DNA from: Natronorubrum halophilum
GTDB taxonomy: Archaea; Halobacteriota; Halobacteria; Halobacteriales; Natrialbaceae
DNA: 64,000 nucleotides
Assembly (NCBI RefSeq): GCF_003670115.1
Contig: NZ_QQTY01000002.1
Span: 496,001-560,000 of the forward strand
Reading direction: 5' to 3'
Below the pieces are notes generated by a model. That model was given only the letters and a program-made list of their open reading frames with translations, had not been told where the DNA came from and did not search any database. Position 1 is the stretch's first letter; each line of letters starts with the position of its first letter. This document shows, piece by piece, positions 41,960 through 50,411 of the stretch. Made by a program: the position numbers and the translations under genes.

Positions 41960-42847
41960 ATGAGCGACGATCCGATCTACCACGTCGACGGCGATCTCGT
42001 GCCCGCCAGCGAGGCCACCGTCAGCGTCGACGACCGCGGTTTCAGGTACGGCGACGCCGCCTTCGAGACCCTGCGAGCCTACGGCGGGACGGTGTTCGAG
42101 TGGGACGGCCACCTCGAGCGGCTCTCCGCCACTTGCGGGGCGTTATCGCTCGAGCACGGACTCTCCGCCGGCGACCTTCGCGACCGGATCGACGAGACGC
42201 TCGCGGCGAACGGCCTGGTGGACGCGTACGTCCGACTCTCGATCACTCGCGGCGTTCAACCGGGAAAACTCACGCCCCGGCCCGAGGTCGATCCGACGGT
42301 CGTTATCTACGCGAAACCGCTCCCTCGGGGCGGTCTCGATGGCGACTCCGTCTGGGACGACCCGGCGACCGTCCGGACGGTCGAGACCCGCCGAACGCCC
42401 GACGAGGCGATCCCGGCGGCAGCGAAGACGCACAACTATCTCAACGGGATCCTCGCGCGTGCGGAACTGCGGACCGACAACGGGGCGCTCGCGGCGGACG
42501 AGGCGCTCATGTGCGATCTCGAGGGCGACGTCGCCGAAGGAGCCACGAGCAACCTGTTTTTCGTCCGCGACGGCGCGCTCTACACGCCGACGACCGACGG
42601 AGCCGTGCTTCCGGGGATCACCCGCGAGATCGTCCTCGAGTTGGCCGCCGCGGACGGGATTTCGGTTCGGGAAGGCCGGTATACGCTCGAGGACGTGCGC
42701 TCCGCCGACGAGGCGTTCCTGACGAATCGCACCTGGGAGCTGCGGCCGGTCGAGGCGCTCGACGGGCGGCCGATCGGCGGCGGAGCGGTTACGAACCGGC
42801 TCTCGCAGTTGTACGACGAGCGCGTCGAACGGACCTGTTACGAGTGA
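41960..42847 (+). CDS. pabC: Aminodeoxychorismate lyase (class IV aminotransferase)
   Basis: PLP enzyme that cleaves aminodeoxychorismate to 4-aminobenzoate and pyruvate. The 295-residue fold-type-IV protein has the N-terminal DDRGFRYGDAAFETLRAYGG, the PLP lysine in AAAKTHNYLNGILARAEL, EGATSNLFFVRDG and the LPGITREIVLELA segment. Branched-chain aminotransferases share this fold, but operon position after pabB and pabA fixes the assignment. Only eight bases separate it from pabA. Confidence 0.92.
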   Translation: MSDDPIYHVDGDLVPASEATVSVDDRGFRYGDAAFETLRAYGGTVFEWDGHLERLSATCGALSLEHGLSAGDLRDRIDETLAANGLVDAYVRLSITRGVQPGKLTPRPEVDPTVVIYAKPLPRGGLDGDSVWDDPATVRTVETRRTPDEAIPAAAKTHNYLNGILARAELRTDNGALAADEALMCDLEGDVAEGATSNLFFVRDGALYTPTTDGAVLPGITREIVLELAAADGISVREGRYTLEDVRSADEAFLTNRTWELRPVEALDGRPIGGGAVTNRLSQLYDERVERTCYE

Positions 42848-42876
42848 TCGGGGTCGCTCGAGCGTCCACAGCGCGG

Positions 42877-43263
42877 CTACCGAACCAGCCGTAGCAGTAC
42901 CGCGCCGCCGAGAACCGTCGCGACGAACGCGATCACGCTGGCGTGCATCGAATCGGCGACCAGCGTCCTGGCGAGCAGGTAGCCGCCCGCGAACAGCGCG
43001 CAGGCGGCCGCCGACGCGCCGACGGTCCACAGCACATCCCGCATCCGCGACTGGCCCCGTGACTGGGACGTCTCGTGTGCGTAGGGAACGAGCACGCCGA
43101 TCGTCACGAGCAGGAGGAAACTCCCGGCGAACTCGTCCCAGTACCAGCCGCTCCCGAGGCCGACCGCCATCGCGAGCGGAACCGCCGTGAGCAAGACTGG
43201 GAGGGAGCCCGACCGAAGGTCGTCTCGGAATCGGTCCCGGAGGCTCGAGTTCGTGGAGGACAT
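42877..43263 (-). CDS. Four-helix membrane protein of unknown function
   Basis: A 128-residue protein with four hydrophobic helices, about residues 22-40, 46-64, 80-98 and 105-126, after a basic cytosolic N terminus (SSLRDRFRDDLRSG). No catalytic motif. It is convergent with pabC (30 bases between stops) and followed upstream by another small membrane gene on the same strand, 75 bases away, so a transport-accessory role is possible but unproven. Confidence 0.75.
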   Translation of the reverse strand: MSSTNSSLRDRFRDDLRSGSLPVLLTAVPLAMAVGLGSGWYWDEFAGSFLLLVTIGVLVPYAHETSQSRGQSRMRDVLWTVGASAAACALFAGGYLLARTLVADSMHASVIAFVATVLGGAVLLRLVR

Positions 43264-43338
43264 TGTGTTCTACTGAAACGAGAGCCGCGGATAAAAGTCT
43301 GTCTGCGATCGAGAGGGCCGAGTCCGGTACCGTAGCCG

Positions 43339-43536
43339 TCACGTCTCGCGGGACCGGAGTGGGGCCACCGGTATCGCGACCGTCAATCCTATTCCCGCGC
43401 CGATCGCCCCTGGGACGTATTCCGTCCACCCGAATCGGCCGAAGACGAGCATCTCGAGACACGCGATAGTGACGTAAGCAAAGACGGTCCACGAGACGAA
43501 CGAGAGAACGACGTTGCGGACGATCCATTGACTCAT
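43339..43536 (-). CDS. Two-helix small membrane protein
   Basis: A 65-residue protein with two hydrophobic helices (about 8-30 and 40-60) and an Arg-rich end (PLRSRET). No family name recognised. It shares strand with the four-helix protein downstream and is divergent from the MATE transporter gene, whose start is 69 bases away; the three could be functionally linked, but this is not shown by the sequence. Confidence 0.7.
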   Translation of the reverse strand: MSQWIVRNVVLSFVSWTVFAYVTIACLEMLVFGRFGWTEYVPGAIGAGIGLTVAIPVAPLRSRET

Positions 43537-43604
43537 GTCTCGCCGATCGTTCGGAGGGCGAACGGATAGTCGTATCGAGAACCGACTCCCAATGGGCCGT
43601 CTAC

Positions 43605-45053
43605 GTGGCCGTCCCGTTCTCGAGTGCCGGCTCCAACAGCTTCAAGCACGCCACCGTTCGATTTTCTGTCGTGCTTTCCGGAGGTCGACGCCGACTGTTC
43701 GACGTCTGGCGGCGCGTGTTCGACCTCTCGTGGCCGGTGATGGTCGAACAGTTCCTCCGGACGCTGATGCGGACGACGGACATCGTCGTGACCGGGCTGT
43801 TCTCGCCCGCGGCGGTGGCGGCCGTCGGGTTGGCGGACCTCTACGCCCGGCTTCCGCTTCGGATCGGGCTGGGACTCGGCAGCGGCGTCATCGCGCTCTC
43901 GAGTCAGGATACGGGGAGCGGGGCGACCACGAACCGAGACGAGGCGATCACCCAGGCGATACTGCTCGGTGCGGTCTCGGGGCTCCCGTTCGTGCTGTTC
44001 GGATTCCTGTTCGGCCAGCGGGCCATCGGGGTGTTGGGGGCGGAGTCCGAGGTCGCCCGGATGGGCGGGCTCTACCTCGCGATCATTTTCGCGACGAGCC
44101 CCACCAGACACGTCGCGCTGGTCGCCGCGCGATCGATCCAGGGGGCCGGCGATACGCGAACGCCGATGTACGTCAACGTGGTCTCGAACGGGTTCAACAT
44201 CGTCGGGACGCTCGTTCTCGGCTTGGGTCTCGGACCCGCACCGGAGCTACACATCGTCGGCGTCGGTATCGCGACCGCCGTCGGAAACGTCTTCTCCGCG
44301 CTCGTCCTCGTCGCCGCCATCCGGAGCTCGTGGACGCCGGCCGGGTTCGTCCGCCCGCGGCGGTGGACGATCACCAGACAGTTGCTCGCGATCAGCGTCC
44401 CGCGGATCGCGGAGGGGCTGGTAACGACCGTCCTCGCGTTCCCCTTCAACTCGATCCTGCTCACCTTCGGAACGGAGGTCAACGCGGCCTATCAGATCGG
44501 CCGGCGGGTCTACCAGCAACTCACCGGGCCACTGTCGCGCGGGTATCGCACCGGAACGAGCATCATCGTGGGCCAGACGCTGGGCGACGGCGACCTCGCC
44601 GGGGCGCGGTACAACGGCTGGGCTGCGGCCGCGCTCGGTGTCGTGACCGTCGGTTCGCTCGGCGTGATCCTTTTCATCGAAGCCGAGTGGCTCGTCTCGC
44701 TGTTCACCACCGATCCGGAGACGCTCTCCTACGCGAGCGGCTTCGCCAGAGCCTACGCCTTCGCAGCGCCGGTTACCGTCCTCTACGTCGTGCTCTCGGG
44801 TGCGCTCACGAGCGGGAGTGACACGCGAACGCCGTTCATCGCCCGCGTCTCGGGAATGTCGGTCGGCATGCTCGGCGTCTCGGCCGTGGGCGGCATCTAT
44901 CTCGGCTACGGCGTGCCGGCAATCTACGCTTCCATCGTCGTTTGCTACGCGTGGGCGACGGTCTACGTCGCCGTCGGCTTCTACCGCGGTAGCTGGATCG
45001 AGCGAACGCGGACGATGATGGACGAACGAGGAAGTGCATCCGCTGAGGACTGA
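43605..45053 (+). CDS. MATE family efflux transporter
   Basis: A 482-residue cation-coupled drug/metabolite exporter with about 12 transmembrane helices. The first repeat begins RRVFDLSWPVMVEQFLRTLMRTTDIVVTGLFSPAAVAAVGLADLY and the second RPRRWTITRQLLAISVPRIAEGLVTTVLAFPFNSILLTFGTEVNAAYQIG, the paired six-helix arrangement of MATE proteins. The GTG start at 43605 is assumed because no ATG precedes the first helix; a start nearer 43720 would remove about 30 non-conserved residues and is equally possible. Substrate unknown. Confidence 0.9.
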   Translation: MAVPFSSAGSNSFKHATVRFSVVLSGGRRRLFDVWRRVFDLSWPVMVEQFLRTLMRTTDIVVTGLFSPAAVAAVGLADLYARLPLRIGLGLGSGVIALSSQDTGSGATTNRDEAITQAILLGAVSGLPFVLFGFLFGQRAIGVLGAESEVARMGGLYLAIIFATSPTRHVALVAARSIQGAGDTRTPMYVNVVSNGFNIVGTLVLGLGLGPAPELHIVGVGIATAVGNVFSALVLVAAIRSSWTPAGFVRPRRWTITRQLLAISVPRIAEGLVTTVLAFPFNSILLTFGTEVNAAYQIGRRVYQQLTGPLSRGYRTGTSIIVGQTLGDGDLAGARYNGWAAAALGVVTVGSLGVILFIEAEWLVSLFTTDPETLSYASGFARAYAFAAPVTVLYVVLSGALTSGSDTRTPFIARVSGMSVGMLGVSAVGGIYLGYGVPAIYASIVVCYAWATVYVAVGFYRGSWIERTRTMMDERGSASAED

Positions 45054-45058
45054 GACCG

Positions 45059-46177
45059 TCAGCCGTCGGACTCGAGCGCCGACCGTCCGGGATCGCCGAA
45101 TTCGGCCGGTACGTCGACGAGCTCTCGCGTGGTTCCCTCGAGGTCGAGGACGAACTCGCTTCCGAAGGCCGACGACGGCGTCTGGAAGCCGGTCGGGATT
45201 CGAGCCCGGATGCGGTCTCGTCCGTCGATGACGCGCTCGGCGGCGTCCACGGCCGCTTCGGCCGTCAGCGCGTAGGGGTTGGGCGTCCGCAGCCGGGCGC
45301 GTGTGCGACGACCGGTCGATTCGTCGACGGCCTCGCCCCAAACGACCGCGGAGTCGCTAGCTCGTTCCCGTTCGTTCGGGCCGTCGGCGCGGGCGTCGAT
45401 CAGCCGCCGCAGGACGGCTTTGACCGGCCGGCGCTCGAGCAGCCAGCCCAGCGAGTCGGCGACGGTCATCGCTCGAGCGGCCAGCGGTAGAACGGCCGCG
45501 TACACGACGACCGAGTCGACTCCCGTGCTGTGACCGGCGGTGACGACGTCTCCGCCCGGGACCGTGACGGCGTGTTCGGGACCGGTCCCGAAATCGATCT
45601 CGCGCGTTTGAAACGCGACCGGAACCCTGATCAGGCGGCCGTTTCGGCGGACGACGCCGTCGTTTCCGAGCTGTTCGACGAACGTCCGAGCGGTGCCCCT
45701 CGAGAGCGGGCCGTTACCCTTGACTCCGAGCGACAGGTCGGTGGCTGCGGGTAGCTGTTCGTGAAGAAACGCCGCCAGACAGTCCGAAGGTACGACTTCG
45801 AAGCCGACGCCGGGGAGGAGCGTCACGTCCGCGGCTCGAGCCGCGTCGTCCCGCTGGCGTAACCGCTCGAACACCCGGAACTCGCCGGTGATATCGAGGT
45901 AGTCCGTGCCGGTCTCGAGGCAGGCCTCGACGAGCGGGTCGGCCGTTTTTACGAACGGCCCGGCGCAGTTCAAGACGGCGTCGAAGCGCCGAACGTGCGC
46001 CGCAACGTCGCCGGCCAGGCCGAACGTGCGCCCTTCGACGCCGAGTTCGTCGGCCTGTCGCGTCACCGCCTGCCTGTTCTGGCCGGCGACGACCGGCGAC
46101 CCTCCTCGAGAAACGGCTTCACGGGCGATCAGCCGACCGGTGTAGCCGTAGGAACCGTAGACGAGGAGGGAGTCCAT
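45059..46177 (-). CDS. Saccharopine dehydrogenase-type oxidoreductase
   Basis: A 372-residue NAD(P)-binding enzyme-like protein. The N terminus LLVYGSYGYTGRLIAREAVSRGGSPVVAGQNRQAV is the Rossmann dinucleotide motif, followed by FDAVLNCAGPFVKTADPLVEACLETGTDYLDITGE, typical of the saccharopine dehydrogenase/trans-acting enoyl reductase family. In bacteria this family acts in polyketide or lysine-related pathways, or as lipid saturases; no such genes are near here. Start ATG 46177; promoter region faces the Rieske gene. Confidence 0.88.
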   Translation of the reverse strand: MDSLLVYGSYGYTGRLIAREAVSRGGSPVVAGQNRQAVTRQADELGVEGRTFGLAGDVAAHVRRFDAVLNCAGPFVKTADPLVEACLETGTDYLDITGEFRVFERLRQRDDAARAADVTLLPGVGFEVVPSDCLAAFLHEQLPAATDLSLGVKGNGPLSRGTARTFVEQLGNDGVVRRNGRLIRVPVAFQTREIDFGTGPEHAVTVPGGDVVTAGHSTGVDSVVVYAAVLPLAARAMTVADSLGWLLERRPVKAVLRRLIDARADGPNERERASDSAVVWGEAVDESTGRRTRARLRTPNPYALTAEAAVDAAERVIDGRDRIRARIPTGFQTPSSAFGSEFVLDLEGTTRELVDVPAEFGDPGRSALESDG

Positions 46178-46262
46178 AGCCGTCGTTTGGTTCTCAGGAT
46201 GTTAAAGTTGTGTCAGACGTACACCGTATCGGAACGTTCACGACGACGAACTACTAACCCGG

Positions 46263-46706
46263 ATGGCGATGAACGCGTCTCAACGGATCACCACGCTCGA
46301 GGACGTCCCGTCGGACTCGACGTTTCTCTTCCGCGTCGCGCCCGAGGCGGACGAAGAGCGGGAAGCGATCCTCGTCGAACGCGAGGGGGCGACGCCCGAT
46401 GGCGACGAGGAACCGGTCGCCTGCTGGCTGAACTACTGCCAACACATGACCCACATCAACATCGACAAGGGCTCGGGAGCGCCGATGCGAGACGGCGAAC
46501 TCGTCTGTGCGAACCACGGCGCGTACTTCGATTCCGACTCCGGGAAGTGTACGTTCGGCCCCTGTGAGGGTGCCTATCTCACCGATCTCGAGGTAACGGT
46601 CGCGGACGGTGCGGTCTACCTCACCGACGACGACTATGCGTTCGTCGGCGAGGGACCGATCGACGACGATGACGACCTGACGTCGACCTCGAACGTCAAA
46701 ATATGA
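46263..46706 (+). CDS. Rieske 2Fe-2S protein
   Basis: A 147-residue soluble Rieske protein. Ligands: C59-Q-H61 in NYCQHMTH and C82-A-N-H85 in LVCANHGAYF, the standard CxH...CxxH spacing, with two more cysteines (C96, C101) in GKCTFGPCEG, which could form a disulfide near the cluster. No signal peptide or transmembrane helix, so it is cytosolic, unlike respiratory-complex Rieske subunits; it may be a ferredoxin-type electron carrier for an oxygenase. Start ATG 46263 (a second ATG lies six bases on). Divergent from the saccharopine dehydrogenase-type gene. Confidence 0.92.
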   Translation: MAMNASQRITTLEDVPSDSTFLFRVAPEADEEREAILVEREGATPDGDEEPVACWLNYCQHMTHINIDKGSGAPMRDGELVCANHGAYFDSDSGKCTFGPCEGAYLTDLEVTVADGAVYLTDDDYAFVGEGPIDDDDDLTSTSNVKI

Positions 46707-46727
46707 GCCGTATCGGCGGCGGGGCGA

Positions 46728-47090
46728 CTACTCGAGTGCGACCGGAAAGACCAGATCCCGTTCCTGGTCGTACTCGAGGAGTCCAACGTCGACCAGTCGC
46801 GGCAGGTGGTCGTGATACAGCGAGATGTAGACTTCGTGGACGCACTCGGCGGAGATATTCGATACGTTACGGCCGGTCTCGCGGACGGCGACCTCCTCCG
46901 CAGCGTCCGGGAGGGTGATCGATTCGCCGTAGGTGCGCATAACCTTGAGGAAAAGTCGGCGGCGCTGGTCGGCGAGCAACCCGAACGCCTCGTCGACCGT
47001 TTTCGCTGACGTCTCGCACGTGTCGAGGGTATTGAGGACGCTCAACACGAAATCGACGCAGTCGGACTCGGGATGGGGCGTGGCAGTCAT
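46728..47090 (-). CDS. DUF7344 winged-helix protein
   Basis: A 120-residue haloarchaeal winged-helix protein (DUF7344): VDEAFGLLADQRRRLFLKVMRTYGESITLPDAAEEVAVRE for the helices and VYISLYHDHLPRLVDVGLLEYDQERDLVF for the last helix and wing. Likely a transcription regulator, possibly of the neighbouring Rieske gene, from which it is convergent with 21 bases between stops. No ligand-binding domain is present. Confidence 0.85.
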   Translation of the reverse strand: MTATPHPESDCVDFVLSVLNTLDTCETSAKTVDEAFGLLADQRRRLFLKVMRTYGESITLPDAAEEVAVRETGRNVSNISAECVHEVYISLYHDHLPRLVDVGLLEYDQERDLVFPVALE

Positions 47091-47295
47091 TCGTATCCTC
47101 CGGGGGCGCTCTCGAAGCGGACGAATACCTGTTCAGTGGAGACGAGAGACGGTGACAGGTGTCGATGGGTCGTGCGCGATGGCCGCCCGTTTTCTCGAGA
47201 GTTCGTACGGGTTTCTCGCCTCCCCAGTAAATATTAGTATCGAATCCGCATCAGATTGTCAGCGAACCGTGACTGTCGTTCCGCCCGGAACGCCG

Positions 47296-47586
47296 TCACT
47301 CGATCGTCAGCGCCGGTTCGGAAAGGGACTCGCTCTTGCACTCGGGACACCGCGACGGACGATTCAGCAGGTCGTCGAAGGCGTCGAACCCGCAGTCCTG
47401 GCACGTCGGCGGGGCGACAAGAAACTGTTCGTCCGTGCCGTCGACCGACCGGGAGACGTGTTCGGCGTGGCGCAGCACCGACTCCGGCGTCAACTCGAGT
47501 CGGACGGCGAGTTCGCTCGGCGTTCCGGGTTCGGAACGGAGCGCATCGGCGAGTCGCTGTCGCGTCGTTTCATCGGCTTCGCGCAT
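47296..47586 (-). CDS. HTH regulator with C-terminal zinc ribbon (COG3357-like)
   Basis: A 96-residue protein: residues about 5-60 a helix-turn-helix (TRQRLADALRSEPGTPSELAVRLELTPESVLRHAEHVSRSV), then a single-zinc ribbon CQDCGFDAFDDLLNRPSRCPECKSESL with four cysteines. This is the predicted transcription regulator fused to a zinc ribbon known as COG3357. A TATA-like TATAAAA lies upstream. It is divergent from the sugar nucleotidyltransferase gene. Confidence 0.88.
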   Translation of the reverse strand: MREADETTRQRLADALRSEPGTPSELAVRLELTPESVLRHAEHVSRSVDGTDEQFLVAPPTCQDCGFDAFDDLLNRPSRCPECKSESLSEPALTIE

Positions 47587-47610
47587 ACGTCGGGTGAACG
47601 GGCGTCCGGG

Positions 47611-47618
47611 TTTTATAC
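47611..47618 (-). promoter_or_regulatory. TATA box of the zinc-ribbon regulator gene
   Basis: GTATAAAA on the minus strand lies about 25-32 bases before ATG 47586, giving a leaderless mRNA. The surrounding 180 bases otherwise contain no gene. Confidence 0.5.
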
Positions 47619-47769
47619 TATCGGTCGTCGCCCGTTCGACCGCTGGGTAGCCCCGACAGGTCCGACGCGATGATCGTCGTCCGACGGGACCGATCCCCCG
47701 CCGCCCGACGCGAGATCGACCACCGGTGAAAGGGCAAACCACTTACCCGACGCAGGAGAACAACGATCC

Positions 47770-48744
47770 ATGAAAGCCGTCGTCCTTGCCGGCGGATACG
47801 CGACTCGAATGTGGCCGATCACGAAGCATCGGCCCAAGATGTTCCTCCCGATCGGGGAGTCGACCGTCGTCGATCGTATCTTTGCGGAACTCGAGGGTGA
47901 CGAGCGAATCGACGAGGTCTACGTGAGTACGAACGAGCGATTCGCCCCCGACTTCGAGGCCCACCTCGCCGACAGCGAGTTCGAGAAACCCCAGTTGTCG
48001 ATCGAGGAGACGAGCGAAGAGGAGGACAAGTTCGGCGTCGTCGGCGCACTCGCACAGCTCATCGACCGCGAAAACGTCGACGACGATCTGCTGGTCATCG
48101 CCGGGGACAACCTGATGAGTTTCGACGTCCCGGAGTTCCTCGACTACTTCGAACGGCAAAACGCCCCGACGCTGGCCGCCTACGACGTCGGTTCCCGCGA
48201 AAAGGCAAAATCGTACGGGCTCGTCGAACTCGAGGACGACCGCGTCGTCGACTTTCAGGAGAAACCCGACGACCCCAGAAGCACGCTCGTCTCGATCGCC
48301 TGTTACGCGTTTCCCGCCGACTCGCTCTCCTTGCTCCCGACCTATCTCGAGGAGGGGAACAACCCCGACGAGCCCGGCTGGTTCGTCCAGTGGCTCCAGA
48401 ACCACGAGCCGACCTACGCCTACAGCTTCGAGGGCGCGTGGTTCGATATCGGCACCCCCGAAAGCTACCTCGACGCCGTCGCCTGGCACCTCGACGGCGA
48501 GTCGCTGGTCGCCGACTCGGCGACCATCGAGGAGACGTCGATCGGGGACAACGTCCACGTGATGGGCGACGTCACCCTCGACAACACGAATCTCGATCAC
48601 GCGGTGATCTTTCCGAAGGCGACGGTCCGGGACGCCGACATCCGCCGGTCGATCATCGACGAGGGGACGCACCTCGAGGAGTTGGACCTCGCGGGTGCGC
48701 TCATCGGTGCTCACACCACGATTACGAACGGTTCGAAGCATTGA
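47770..48744 (+). CDS. Sugar-phosphate nucleotidyltransferase
   Basis: A 324-residue enzyme that activates a sugar-1-phosphate with a nucleotide. KAVVLAGGYATRMWPITKHRPKMFLPIGESTVVDRIFAEL holds the glycine-rich nucleotide loop and the lysine; LVIAGDNLMSFDV carries the metal-binding D, and the C terminus (ATIEETSIGDNVHVMGDVTLDNTNLDHAVIFPKATV) is a left-handed beta-helix, as in glucose-1-phosphate thymidylyltransferases and related AglF-type enzymes. It probably feeds S-layer N-glycan synthesis or other surface glycans. ATG 47770 is the conserved start. Confidence 0.92.
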   Translation: MKAVVLAGGYATRMWPITKHRPKMFLPIGESTVVDRIFAELEGDERIDEVYVSTNERFAPDFEAHLADSEFEKPQLSIEETSEEEDKFGVVGALAQLIDRENVDDDLLVIAGDNLMSFDVPEFLDYFERQNAPTLAAYDVGSREKAKSYGLVELEDDRVVDFQEKPDDPRSTLVSIACYAFPADSLSLLPTYLEEGNNPDEPGWFVQWLQNHEPTYAYSFEGAWFDIGTPESYLDAVAWHLDGESLVADSATIEETSIGDNVHVMGDVTLDNTNLDHAVIFPKATVRDADIRRSIIDEGTHLEELDLAGALIGAHTTITNGSKH

Positions 48745-48860
48745 CGCCCGCGGTAACACGCGAGAAGTCACACCGACAGACCGTACCCGTTCCAGTCGGA
48801 TTCCGACGAACTCGGCGACACAGCTATACGTCTCGATTGTGATATGTGTCGACAACGCAC

Positions 48861-49568
48861 ATGAACCAAGCGGTTCAATCGGTCCTCAACCGGTACGCCG
48901 AGGGGGTTCCGACCGGGGACCTCGCGGCGGACTTTCGCGAGCACCGGCGGTGGAACGGCGACGACCCCTGTTTGTTACTCGCCGAAGCTACCGCCTCGAC
49001 GACCGGTCAGCGCTTCGTCGGCGGTATCGAACCGGCCGTCAGCCGATTTCGCGAGTCGTTCGTCACGACCGACCGCGTCAGTTCGTTCGCTGACCTCGCC
49101 GCTCTCGATCTCGAGGACGACGAACTGGTGGCAGCCTTCGGCGCCCGGCGGAAACGCCACGTCCTCCGCGAGGCCGCCGGCGCGCTCGCAGGCCGGCCCG
49201 AGACCGACGATCTCGGGGCGCTGTTCGCGTGGGCCAGCGACGCCGACCACTATCGCTACGACGCCGATCCTCTCGGGTCGATCGCCGGCGTCGGCCCCTC
49301 GAGTTTCCAGTACCTGCGCCAGCTCGCCGGCGTCGAGACGATCAAACCCGATCCGACGGTCGTCCGGCTGATCGACGCCCTCGACGACGACCTCGAGTCG
49401 TCACCGCTGGACGCGACGACGGCCCTGCGGACGATCGCCTCCGGCGAGTGGCTGGCGATCACGTCGTCGTACACCGCCCTCGAGATCGATCGGCTCGCGT
49501 GGTGGCTGTTTACCGACGCCGCCGACCGCGAAGCCGTCCTCGATATCCACGGGACGACGGTCGGGTAA
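48861..49568 (+). CDS. Endonuclease III-fold glycosylase-like protein
   Basis: A 235-residue protein of the helix-hairpin-helix DNA glycosylase superfamily: GSIAGVGPSSFQYLRQLAG at about 139-157 is the hairpin and IKPDPTVVRLIDAL (D164) the segment that carries the catalytic aspartate in Nth/MutY. The position of the lyase lysine after GVG is serine, and there is no C-terminal FeS cluster. If active it would be a monofunctional glycosylase; it may instead be a recognition protein. The ATG at 48861 is chosen; a GTG at 48846 would add five residues. Confidence 0.65.
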   Translation: MNQAVQSVLNRYAEGVPTGDLAADFREHRRWNGDDPCLLLAEATASTTGQRFVGGIEPAVSRFRESFVTTDRVSSFADLAALDLEDDELVAAFGARRKRHVLREAAGALAGRPETDDLGALFAWASDADHYRYDADPLGSIAGVGPSSFQYLRQLAGVETIKPDPTVVRLIDALDDDLESSPLDATTALRTIASGEWLAITSSYTALEIDRLAWWLFTDAADREAVLDIHGTTVG

Positions 49569-49635
49569 TCCGAGCCGAGCGATCGCAGCGAACGGCGCGT
49601 AGCGGGATCGCGCCACGCCGCCTCGTCCGCCGGTC

Positions 49636-50361
49636 TCACTCGAGTTGTGCGTCCGTAATCCGCACCCGCCCGCGCGTTCCGTCCCACTCCGTCTCGTACT
49701 CGAGGTCGATGCGTCGGTCCATGTGCGGTCCGTCGACCACGAACGTCTCGAACTCGCCGCCCTCTCCGAGGATGTGAACGCCGTACTCCTCGTGGAGCGC
49801 TTCGAGATCGGCGATCGCTTCGTGGTCGAGCGTCCGTCCCAGCCACGATTCGTCCAGCCCGGCGGCGGCGACCTGGATGATCGCGATCTCGAAGCCCGCC
49901 TCGAGCATCTCATCGGCGAGTTCTCGAGGGGCTTCCTGCCAGAGCGGGGCGAACAGCTCACAGCCGAGTCGGTCGCACATCCCCCGAATGCGACTCGTCT
50001 GGTACTCGCTCTCGACGGCTCCCGCCGTGACGCCGGCGATGCCGCCCTCGAGTTCGTCGCCGAGGTCCGTCAGGGCGGCCTCGAGGGGCTCGAGTTCGTC
50101 GTCGCCCTGTACCCCCGAGTCGGCCGCCTCGGCGGCCTCGAAGTCGTCGGGTTCGACGTCGACCAGCGGGATGCCGATGCTCTCGGCCGCCAGCGCGGCC
50201 AGATCCGTCGCGGGAACGTGATACATGTAGGAATCGCCCGCGGGGTGGACGGTGACCAGACGGGAAACCTCGAGTCCTTCCTCGAGGGCCTGGTACAACG
50301 CCCACGAGGAGTCCTTGCCGCCCGAAAAGAGACTGACCCACGTACCGTCTGCGTCGCTCAT
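49636..50361 (-). CDS. dph6: Diphthine-ammonia ligase
   Basis: Final enzyme of diphthamide formation on elongation factor 2: ATP-dependent amidation of diphthine. The 241-residue protein starts WVSLFSGGKDSSWALYQALEEGLEVSRLVTVHP, the PP-loop SGGKDSS ATP-binding motif, followed by YMYHVPATDLAALAAESIGIPL and the family's GVTAGAVESEYQTSRIRGMCDRLGCELFAPLW. ATG 50361 begins the conserved start. It is convergent with the glycosylase-like gene. All archaea need this enzyme for EF-2. Confidence 0.95.
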   Translation of the reverse strand: MSDADGTWVSLFSGGKDSSWALYQALEEGLEVSRLVTVHPAGDSYMYHVPATDLAALAAESIGIPLVDVEPDDFEAAEAADSGVQGDDELEPLEAALTDLGDELEGGIAGVTAGAVESEYQTSRIRGMCDRLGCELFAPLWQEAPRELADEMLEAGFEIAIIQVAAAGLDESWLGRTLDHEAIADLEALHEEYGVHILGEGGEFETFVVDGPHMDRRIDLEYETEWDGTRGRVRITDAQLE

Positions 50362-50411
50362 GCTCGTCACTGAGCGCACAGAGATAAATGGATACCGAGT
50401 CGGAAGAGCGG

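Noticed and set aside
45997-46567. Plus-strand frame across the start of the saccharopine dehydrogenase-type gene and the Rieske gene
   Set aside because: Overlaps two genes with clear motifs and has no motif of its own.
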